64,000 nucleotides of DNA from Siphonodentalium dalli. Taxonomy: Eukaryota; Mollusca; Scaphopoda; Gadilida; Siphonodentaliidae. Below, one piece after another: positions 36,201 to 48,200 of this stretch. The position numbers and the translations under genes were made by a program. The notes under the pieces are model-generated. The model had not been told where the DNA came from. It saw only the letters and a program-made list of their open reading frames with translations, and did no database searches. The stretch covers positions 57,965,949 through 58,029,948 of the forward strand of contig CP136065.1 of NCBI GenBank assembly GCA_032622095.1. Reading direction: 5' to 3'. Positions within the stretch are counted from its first letter, which is position 1; the number at the start of each line of letters is the position of its first letter.

Positions 36201-39200
36201 CTCTACATTGTATGCTGCTATGTATCAGATTATAATATTTATTTAGATTAAATTACTATTAAATCAAAAGTTTGTATGAATTTTTGCTGAGACAGTAGAT
36301 CATGACATGAATCTTTACTCTGGATAACCTGGGAACTTTTTTGACACGGAACCTTATAAAGTTGAATAAATAATGTGGGTAATACATGTAGATTTATTAT
36401 TTATTATCTGTTCCTTAATAATGTATATCACTGAAGGTGAATGTCCCAACTCGAAATTGCATGCTTTTCTGTGACATTTGTGAGCCGATATTGCAACAAA
36501 CGTTGAATTAATTACCTAGGATAAATCCCATAATTGTAAGCAACGCAAAGAAATATCGCTCACAAAGTCACTTAAATTGTAGTGAAGTAAATTATTAATG
36601 AACAGATAATGACTAAGAAATATATACCCACATTATTTTTTCGACTTTATAAGGTTCCCTATCAAAACTTCAAAAAGTTCCCAGGTTTTGTACTGGTGGA
36701 ATATGATCTCTATGGGCGTTAGGCATAGTAGAGATTCATGGCATGATCTGCAGAGGCAGTAGTCAGTAGATATAGATATTCACCCTTGTTCTTTTCCTTC
36801 ATAGCTAAATAGGGCTCTGGCACAGGGCAGCGTTCTCTCCTGTAAAAGATAAACAATATGAGTGAGTAGAGTTTTAACAAATTTAACAATCTTGATCCCG
36901 CTCACCCAAGGACCTTCTATACCAAATATACACTATAACTACCATAGGCCTGATGGTTCCTGAGAGAAGACTTTTAAGAATTACAATGGAGGAATGTCCC
37001 CTAGTTCTGCCCCTATTTTATCAAGTCCTCATTATATGGTGCCAGACATTAACAGAATGAGGTCCCCAAAGGGTGAATTTAGTGATGCTGCCCCACACAG
37101 CTGGCAAACGCCACCAAATTCTTCCTCTGGAGACCTCATTCTGCAAGGCCTCATCTACTGTTTGTGTATGTGAGACCTACCGGTAGTCAGATTTAACCCT
37201 TTACCCAACAGAAGGGCCCTGTGCCAATGCATTCTCTTATATATGCGAGTCGACCATAGGTCGCCTCGCATATATAAGAGAATGCATTGGCTTAACAAAT
37301 TAAAAATTATAAAATTGTTAAAGAATGTAAGAAAAAATGGTAAAAAGTGTTAAAAAATGATTTTTTTTTAGGCCAATGCATTCTCTTATATATGCGAGGC
37401 GACCTATGGTCGACTCGCATATATAAGAGAATGCATTGGCACAGGGCATAACTGTAACTATCACAATGTCGTCAAGGAGCCGGTTCCAATGATATCCATA
37501 TTTGTATGGTTCTATTGAGACAGACCGAAGATATTTTAGGCTGTTGAAGCTTTATTTGGCCGGTTTTGGCCGGTTTGTTGGGTAAAGGGTTAAGTTCCCA
37601 AATGGTGAAGATGGTGATGTGCTCCCATTGGGCATCTTGATTATGCATTGTATCGTCTGCCAATTTGTGGATAAAGAGAAACTAATCTAAAAAAGAAACT
37701 TTCTAAAGAAGCTTGTCAAGAAACCTAAAAAACTTGTTAATATTATAATAAAGATACTTTCCAGGAAGATGAGACCTAAGCAGAATTTGACTTGAAGCCC
37801 TTTGACAGTTTTAAATCAAATAATTTGAGGTAAAATAGTGGTAGAGCAGGCCACAAAATATGGCGCTGGACATTTGCAGAATGAGGTCCTCAGATGGTGA
37901 ATTTAATGATGCTAGCACGCTGTGGGGATAGTGTCACTAAATTCACCCTCTGGGGACCTCATTCTGCAAATGTCCAGCGCCATATTTTGTGGCCTGTTCT
38001 ACCACTATTTTACCTCAAATTATTTGATTTAAAACTGTCAAAGGGCTTCAAGTCAAATTAATTGCTAATGGCACAACATTTGAATAGATACCCATAATAC
38101 AATATACTGGTATTATACATGTACATGTAATGGTTTCTCTGGAACTCACTTGTACTGGTAGCAAAACCTTATAAAAATTACACCTGCTTGTGCAATACAC
38201 ATACTGGGTACTGTATCAAACATCCACAACTATAAAGGTTTATAACCTTTACACATTATGATCTATACATCAAGTCATCTCTAAATATGTATACAGTAAT
38301 GCCCTAAATAATCGACTCCTTAAAATATTTCTGACTGAATCCTGAAAATTACCCAAAATTCTGCTGTGGTTAAGGACTCGATTATTTAGGCCATTACTGT
38401 ATACATGTAGATCAAGGTAGATGACCATTATACCTTTCATCATTTGTTCTGGGTGTGGCCATGTATCCAACATTTGAAATATATGACAAGTAGAAGTGCT
38501 TGGCATACAATGTAGACCTATTATCTTTTGTGTAATCTTTACACACATTCATCGTTGTGTGATCTAGAATATTTTCGGGTTTATTAATTGTATTGATAGC
38601 ATGGCTGACACTAATTATACCTAATTTATTACATTGGTACTTATATAATTAGTCATTCAATTAACTGTTAGGGAACGTTTATGTTGAGTATATCCGCTAA
38701 ATTTATCTCTCTTGATAGGTGGGAATAAAATTAGCTGTAAGGTGGAGCAGTAACGGCTTATATCAGCATTGATAGCTAAACAAGAACTTATCTTCAATAA
38801 GCATGGCTATGTTCAAACTTTTTTCATTGAAAAGATAAAACATTTACCTTAAATTAGTGCAATAATCAGCAATAATTGTTTTATGGTTTATGCCATTATG
38901 GCAAAGGGGATGTTAAGGCCTAGTAACTACTTACTGGGTGGACAGCACCACACCGACCCACCGGACTAGCAGGAAAATACTAGTATGAAGGATCGACTGG
39001 TAACCGAGAGTGACCCCTCGGCTATCTACAGGTCAACAAAGGATACAGGATAGTATAACGGCCGATCATTCTGTCGTCATATATGAAAATTTTCACGTGA
39101 TATATGTATAAAACAAATGTATGCATACCATGACGGAAAAGGAACATAGCACCAAGATTTATTAGGGATATGGGAATATCTTATTGTTATGCTGCCCAAA

Positions 39201-42200
39201 TTGTAGTACAGGTACATGTTACCCCGTACACCGTGATATGAAATTTATGAGGCATGATTCGGGAAGTGATTTAGTCAACACTCTTCATTTTGCATCAAGC
39301 TATGGTATTGTGTTATTAGTAGCTGTGTAGCTTAAACATTATAATTTTTTATCTGATCCACTAAGCTATAATATTTTATAGTGTATATAGTCCCTGAGTT
39401 CCCGCTAATGAGGGGAGCTGGCTATACTAACATAGGGTGATAACAGTCAATGATATATAGTAGTCAACAATAGGTACAAATACATATATGGTTTATTGTT
39501 TAAATAAAAGTAAAATTACAGTGATTCTGATCTGTGAATGTCGCTAAGCATTTTGAGAGCGCACAGTGAAAAGTTTCGGAGAAAGATTTACTACGACCAG
39601 GCCGAAATATGTCACAATTACAAAGTTGGGTATGCCAGAAAATAAAAGTGGACTACGGTGGTCATCGGAAGCGCGCATGAGTTATATAATGAACGAAATG
39701 AGTCCATTATTATATGATATGGTTTCGACGAGTAAGCTTATATCAGCATTGATAGCTAAACAAGAACTTATCTTCAATAAGCATGGCTATGTTCAAACTT
39801 TTTTCATTGAAAAGATAAAACATTTACCTTAAATTAGTGCAATAATCAGCAATAATTGTTTTATTTTCTGGGGAAAAATATCGTTTGTGGAATTTGTCAC
39901 ATTTCTGGTTGTCATATTAAAGGTAATTCAAGAAAAAAAAATGTTTTCCTTCCAAAAAGAATTTATTTGATCATATAAACATATGAGTGTACTGGAATGT
40001 ATGACTTAAGGTGCATGTATTTGAGATTTTCTTAATGATTCAACTAAATATCAATATAATTTAATTCTTTATAGAAATATATTTATCCTCAAAAACATAT
40101 CACATAATTTTGACTCATGAATTACCGTACATATAAATCCATTTGTCAGCTTTGAAATTCAACATTACCGGAAGCTTAGAAAATATACATGTACATGTAT
40201 CCAGTTTATTATAAAGGTAAATCAGTGACATTAACCCTTCCAATACTAAATACTCATTGATGAGTACATGTACATGTAGTGATCCCTCAGGAATGTTCAG
40301 ATAATAAGTTCAACTAGAGGTGTGACTGTCCCAATGGGACTACGGATACCCCCCTGTTTTTAAAATACTAAGATGTTTCACATGTCAGTAAACATTTAGT
40401 TAAAATAATAAAATGACAGTTCCCATTGCAGGTGTACAACCATAACCCTAATCTTAAAGCCATTGACCGAAAAATGTAGGAATAAAAGCTTGTACAAAAT
40501 TATGTATGTTGCGAAAAAAATTCTAAGTCGAAAAAGGGGAATAACTCCACACAAAAAATGTCGGACAGACGTCATAATCGCAGGTGCACAGGTTCCCATG
40601 GTACTAAATATCAGTGCCAAGATTAAAAAACATTGACCGAAAAATGTAGGAATAAAAGCTCGGACAAAATTATGCATGTTGCAAAAAAAAAAATTCCAAG
40701 TCGAAAAAGGGGGATAACTCCACCAAAAAATGTTAGACAGACGTCATAATCGCAAGTGCACAAGTTCCCATGGTACTAAATATCTGTGCCACGTTTTTAA
40801 AAAATTGACTGAAAAATGTAGGAATAAAAGCTCGGACAAAATTATACATGTTGCGAAAAATTTATAAGTCGAAAAAGGGGGGATAACTCCACCAAAAAAA
40901 GTCTGACAGACAGGAACTTAGATTTCTGCGAGGTGGGTATCACAAGTCTGGATATAGTGTGTCTGTCATTTGCAAAATGAGGTCCCTAGAGGTTGAATTT
41001 AGTGATGCTATCCCACATAGTGGGCTAGCATCACCAAATAACCCTCTGGGAACCTCATTCTGCTTAGGCCTAACTTCTATGGGAGACACACATGTAGAAT
41101 AAGATTGAATCTCCCCACTTGAAGTTGGTTATGTTCACCCAATAGTCACCTCGATTATGCATTTTATCTTTTACAAATTAGGGGATATAGAATCTTCAAG
41201 AAAGTAATTAAAAACAATGTTAATTGAGACTGTAGATACTTCCCAGAAGATGAAGCCTAAGCAGAATGAGATGCCCCGAGGGGGCCTCATTCTGCAAATG
41301 ACAGACACACTATTTTCAGGCTTGTGGATCACCAAATGCAGGGAGTGAATCCACCACCAGATGTACAGACTGCTAGTACTTGTATCTCATGTATAGGGTG
41401 GCATGATGTTAATTGAAACAAGATAGCAGGCATAAAAAAGCCATCATTAAACCATGGGATAAGCAATAAAATAACTCATAAAGGTTACTTCTCAGCAACC
41501 ATGTATAAATGATAGCAATGCATCTGGTGCCTCCCTGTAAATAGTTTTTGTATGGGGAAGTATTTGGATAATTAGTCCCCAAGTAGCACACTGGGAAGGA
41601 ACACCAGATTTACTCTCCTAACCTCAAATGTGGGGGGGGGGGGCATGTTATAATTTTTTTTTAATCAATTGTGGTGCCTCCCCCAACCTGTGCACTTGCA
41701 TTATCTGTTGTCAGCTTTTATTTCCTGAATACCCCTTGAAATGAGTATTAGACCATTGGCAAGCCTGAGATTCCAAGATTGTGAATTAAGTGATGCAACC
41801 CTGTGTCACTAAATTACCCTCTGGAGACCTCTCATTCTGCAAATGTCCGGCACCATATTTTGAGGCCAGCCCCTGCTGCCCGTTCTTACTTCTGACGTCT
41901 CTGTTGGTAACACTTCTCTCTCCATACGTTTGTGTAATGTGAGATTGTTACTGGTTCTACTCAGTCAAATACAAGACTGTTTCAGCAAAAGTACAAGAAA
42001 CTACAAAACCCAACATGTCTCAGGAATGCAATTATTTTGCAATTATTTGGAAATACAAGCTTCTATCCTCTCTCAGGTACACAGCGGTCTATAAATGTGG
42101 TGCACTACATACTCTGTTTAAACAAACTGTTTGGATAGCCAAGAAAGGGGACTGCATGCCAAGTAGAAAGGGGTTTTCAATTCATAGTGTATTGGGCATA

Positions 42201-45200
42201 ATAGTTAACCCTTAGATCATGTCATGAATCTGTACTCTGGCTAACTATGGGCATTGGCCAGAGTAGAAGTCCGTGACATGATCTACATGTAGTTAACCAT
42301 TTGATTAAAGTCTGAGTTTAGTGGGCCTGTCATTTGCAGAATTAGGTCCCCAGAGGGTCAATTTAGTAACGCTATCCTGCACAATGGGCTAGCATCACCA
42401 AATTTAACCTCTGGGAACCTCATTCTGCTTAAGCCTCATCTTCTGCCCAGTTCTGGGAAGTATCTATATAGTCTCAAATTAACATTGTTTTTAGTTACCT
42501 TTTTCCTTTCTGTGAAGTTTCTATATCCTCTAATTTGCAGAAGTTAAAATGCATAATCGAGGTGACAAATGGTGAACATCACCAACTTCAACTGGGAAAC
42601 TTCAATCTGATCCTACTTGTCCCATAGCAGTTGAGACCTAAGCAGAATGAGGTCCACAGAGGGTGAATTTGGTAATGCTAGCCCGCTATGCGGGATAGCA
42701 TCACTAAATTCACCCTCTGGGAACATCATTCTGCAAATGACAGACACACTATAATCAGGCCTGCTTTGATTCCTGAATAATTATTAGTTTTATATAGCGC
42801 TTAAAGATAAGGAAGGAGTTCGCAGTCGGTACAGTTGGAAAATTATATAAAGTTTGTTATACCAGCATAACCAAGAAGAACATGAAAAATACATGTACCG
42901 TAGAAGGAATTTGTTTTTAATGGTATTTTCATTATCAATAAATTCTGAGTGATGATATTCTGCATGTTAAAGCCATTGTTTACACACATTACCCTGACAG
43001 GGAATACAGAGTTGTGATTTCAGAAACGAACAATAACTCTCTAAAGTACCGTACAAATAGTGTTGATCCCGATCAGTTGGGGTGTGCTGAATATTTCCTT
43101 ATTCTGACTAACTCCCTGTATGGCAGTACGCACTCGATATTTTATGACACTGTCACAAATTCCAAAGTCAGATAATATATGCTTTGTTACCTACATGTAC
43201 ATGTACCATACAGTACTTTATCATATGTTATACTTGAAAGCTTGTAGGAATAAAACTAATTTTAGTAAATGATGATTTTGTTCTGTTTTACAGCCTATGA
43301 GTTACAGTAATGCCCTAAATAATCGACTCCTTGTTGCCATTCATCGGAAAGCTCTCAGTGAACCATATTTCCGACTAAATCCTGAAAAATTATCAATAAT
43401 TCTCCTGTGGTTAAGGAGTCGATTATTTAGGGCATTACTGTAGCTATTCATAATCAGCTTGATTACCACTGCAATCCTTGAAATTGCCATTTTTTCTTGC
43501 TTGAGAATTGCATGAAATTCTATATTGGCTTCTACAGCTTTTTCGATGGCGTGGCCTTTTGCCGTATTTACTGTATTTTTTAGGTAATTTGGTAGCATGG
43601 GCAATATATGTTGATAAATACCCTACAGGTCAACAGGTACAGGAGATTATATACATGTAGCTCTGGACAACTGAAAAAGTTCTCGAAAATAACCAAGCCT
43701 TGAAATAGTGTGTCTGTCATTTGCAGAATGAGGTCCCCAGAGGGTGAATTTAGTGATGCTACCCCGCATAGCGGGCTAGCATCACCAAATTCACCCTCTG
43801 GGGACCTCATTCTGCAAATGACAGACACACTATTTAAAGGCTTGAAAATAACATGTGAGACAATTGATCTCTATGTTTACCATGTATTGCAAATACTCTT
43901 ACAATGCATAAACGCTCCTTACTGTTTCATTCTGAAGAATACTCTGTCCCCGATTTATCTCGATTCAATCACCGTCAGTGCATGAATTTCAAGGGAGGCC
44001 CCACAGGGGTGCATGTTGTTAATGTAGTTTAAAACCAAATATTATTGAATATTGACATTGTCTTGCAGGGCACACAATTCAGGCTCCGGCCCAATGGCTT
44101 ATCTTTCATTAGCAATTGATCATTTCAGTCTTGAATGACAGGTTGATGTGTCAATTCTCCTATGATGAAGCTGTCACTTAATTGGGGGCATACCATCTAG
44201 TAGTATGCGTTATCAATCGAGAGCAGTTATCAATGGTAACATCACACACCCATGTCACATGACTGTGGCGACTTCTTCTAATCAGGATGGATTATGGCAC
44301 CTTGATTTTATGACCGCAAATTTGTACCAGTAGCCCTGGGTTGCTCAAATAGACCAAAAGGCCTATTCCCTCACCCCTCATAGAAATGCCTTTAATTAGA
44401 GATCAAAGTAAAACAAAAAGTAAATAAAAACAATTTGACATACATGTACATGTATATGTAACATACATGCATAATATTTATTTTATTTTCTCTTTGTTGG
44501 TGGTGGATAGTTGGTGAACGATAGCCGTCCTGTATTGTTGACCTAGATATTCCCTTTTTAGAGCTTCCATTCGTCTGCCCCTCGGTATATTTCATGATTC
44601 CTCAGCAGAAAGAATTCATAGTTGTTGACCTGATAAATCTATGTCTTTCCTGCTGAGTGGTGTTGATAGATTAATCTTTTTATTCTTGATCTGAGTCTTT
44701 CTACTCGTTCTTCTCGGCTCTCACTGTGAGGCGGAGATCAGGGAAATTTCCAGGGCTGTTTTGATACCTGTTACAGGTATGGGCGCCCAAACTCGAGAAG
44801 CCCAAATGTCCCCAAATTCCTAGTGGACAGTATTGAGTCAACCTGAATTTTCCAAGGCAATTCAACAATATGCTATGTAAATAACAAATCTGCAGTTGCA
44901 ATAGAGCCTTTATTTGCATGTTTAATATTTAAATCAGAAATATTATGTCATATTTATAATACATGCATATGTACACGTGTCTGTGTTGGTCCGGCGCAGA
45001 AGCCTTATTAAGTTATATGGGGATACATGTATGCTCTGCGGGGAAACAGGTGTCCCCAAATTATCTCTGGATTCTTCCCTGGCGGAGATGCCAGCCATTC
45101 TTCATATATCAGTGTCCTGGGAAGGAAGTGACACTTCCCATCCCTAGTGGAGTCTACTAGTAGGTAGTGGTGTTTCATCTCCACATCGTCGCCAGAAGTG

Positions 45201-48200
45201 TCGATGGTCAGATCTCCGGTGGTGTCTGGCGACAGGAGGAACACTGGTGACAACGGTATCCTCAGCTGCTTGAGGTGCGGTCCATAAATTGGCACTGCAT
45301 GTCATGTCTTCATACGTCACTGATCTCAACGTCACTGAGAGGGGGTCTTGGTCCTTCCCTTCTTCGTCAAAACTGCCCCGCTGTAAGATGTAGTGGTGAT
45401 TTTGCTCAGTCCTTCCCATGAGCAGGATAGTACGAGAGCTAAAATTTGCTCCTGTGAAATTGATCACAAGTGCAATTTGCACGCGTCTAAATTATTAGAA
45501 TGTGTGGCTTCCAAATTATGGTAGCAGACATTTTCATATTCACCAATCATATACTGGTAGTAAGTATCATCAATATGATACTACATGTACATAGTACGCT
45601 GAAGTATTTGGGTCAAATTAGTCTCTAATACATGGAAGTCATGCTTTCAATTCAGCAATAATTCCAGTAAATCCCTGGTTAATCAATGATTACCAGTGGT
45701 CAGCTACTGTGAATTCCACATGCAGAACTTACGGTAATTGTGGAATTTTCTTCCCAAACTTGGTGAGGACATTTTCCATGATTGTTGACAATTCAGAAAA
45801 GTTTTCACTTCAATATTTGATAATTTTCCAAATGAAAGTCCCCTTAATAGCGAGTGCAATCATTTGCATCCGTAAAACTGAAATCAAGAGTGCAAATTTC
45901 TCTCATCTCATGGGAAGGACTGTTTGCTGGTGGATTTGGAATTCCAGCGTCCGGGTAAGGTCAGTAACCTGGAAATCCAGAAATAGCTGCACGTGGCTGC
46001 CTGAGCAATGGCACCATGTCAGGCAGGGAAACACGTTCAGTGAGCTTAGTATGAGTCTGACCTGAGTGACCTCAGCAGGGATTATAGAAAAATCCATAAT
46101 CTGCTGAGGCCAATAATCCGATCGCCGGACGGGCTAAGTCTTTCTGATCGGAACAGACTGGCTGTCGGAACTCGAACGATGAATATGAGATATTAATATC
46201 ACAGTAGGACATTGGCTACATGTAAGTGTTACAACTATACTTATAATTGAGCACCTCTAACGTGGAGTCACCCTGGTAATACTGCAGTATTATACCGCGG
46301 TAATCTCCAACACTGGGGTACAGTTACCACTTCAGCACCGCACGTACCTCAATTACATCATGATGCATGTGATCACGGTTCGCAGACATGAAAATAAAAT
46401 GCAGCGATTTTCCTTATATCTGTGGAACTTAACAAGATCCTCATGGATGTATTATTTTCTTCAACTTTTGGTGTAACGACATAAAGCATGGTAATACTGC
46501 ACAGTACCGCAACTCCACTGCAGTGATCGTCTCGATACCGCTGTGGATACCATATACTTCCGGTACTACTGCAGTTTTTCAAGTCAATTACTTTGAGGAT
46601 CGCAGTGTAAGCTTATCATTACTGTAAAACCTCTCCAAACTGGACCCTCTATACACTGAATCCTTCTCCATACCAAACAATTTGTCTGGTCCCGAATTCA
46701 CCTTTAGAAGTGCATTCTCACTAAAAATTACCTCTATAATCCAGAAACTCTCTATTCGGAACATCGGATGGCTTTTCTAGACAATAAGTGAACGAATACA
46801 TTAATTTTTATCTCCGAAATCCAAACACAAAAATCGGCACCAACCGAACGCATGTGCTGTAGATTTGACATACTTGATGCTGAGCTCATATTGGCTTTGG
46901 TGAAAGCTGGGGATCCTTAAAATTTAAATCTCTGGTCTGCATTAAACTCTGAGCGGTCGTTTTGATGGCTCATTCATTGTGACAGGTTGTTTAAAACTGT
47001 ATTGGTGACAATACACTGCCATCGTGTACTTTTAGCAAGCTTCAATAGTGTTTTGTTTGGACAGTGGTCATTAATATAAGAGTCCACCTCAGCGCGATGA
47101 TTGGTGTAAAAACATACATGCAGTGTTGGTGCTCTATTCTCCGTGAAGTCACCATTGTTCACTCAATGTGTGAAATACTAGTAGCCCAGTTACCTCATAT
47201 GCCACTTGCAGTTATAATCCGGTTCAAAGCATTCGCCGAACAAAGACACTCTAATTAAATCTGGCGGTACATATATTCAACAGTACGAAACTACCGGTAC
47301 AATACATGCGCAACATTAATATTGTCAGCAAATTTTCGAATCAATGTAAAATATATCGTTTCCAGTCTTATCAAAATACCGGTACATGTATTATGTCTTA
47401 TTAATATACCATGTTTCAATTCTTATTATACCGTGTTTATCTACACGTATGTTATTTATATTTTATTCGGTACTTTATTGAATAAAATAAAATTCAATAA
47501 TGAATTGTTTGTGCTTCGACAACTCTTAGTATACATTCCGATCATAGTGCGATTTTCTATAAACCGAACACCTCGCTAAATCGAACAGAAGGGCCAGTCC
47601 GAAGGGTGTTTGGTTTGGAGAGGTTTTACTGTACCTGTCATCAGATGGATTAAGTTCTCAAACACAATACAATGTACCATTGGCTGGTAGATCTGCGGTT
47701 TTGTTGCTGTTTGGCCGCAGTGGCAACATTGAAACCACCGCGGTTATGTGGACACTTGTGACGAAAGTGGTATGCATTTATGATGATACTGAATTTGAGA
47801 TCATGTCACGAATCTCTTCTCTGGCTAACGCTCGTACGGTAGAGATCACATTCCACCAGTACAAAACCAGGGAACTTTTTATGTTCTGATCCGTTCTGAC
47901 AGTGAACTTTATAACATTGAACAAACAAGACAGGGAATATACTAGTATTTCTTTGTGAATACTTGTTTCTCAATAATCTACTTCAAAGTACATGTACGAA
48001 ACATGTAGGGGTGGTCCCAGCTCGAGTTTGTACCAGTATGCTTTTTGTAACTTTTGTGAGCTGGTATCACAATAAACATTGAATTAATTACCGGTACCCA
48101 GGAGAAATTCCATAATTGTAAGCGACGCAAAGCAAAATTGCTCACAAAGTCACTTAAATTGTGCAATTTCGAATTGGGATCTTCAACTACCGGTACAGTG

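Noticed and set aside
38756-39864. LTR retrotransposon with 129-bp LTRs
   Set aside because: Repeat ends are not TG/CA, no primer-binding site or polypurine tract is evident, and no gag/pol motif lies between; kept only as an exact direct repeat.
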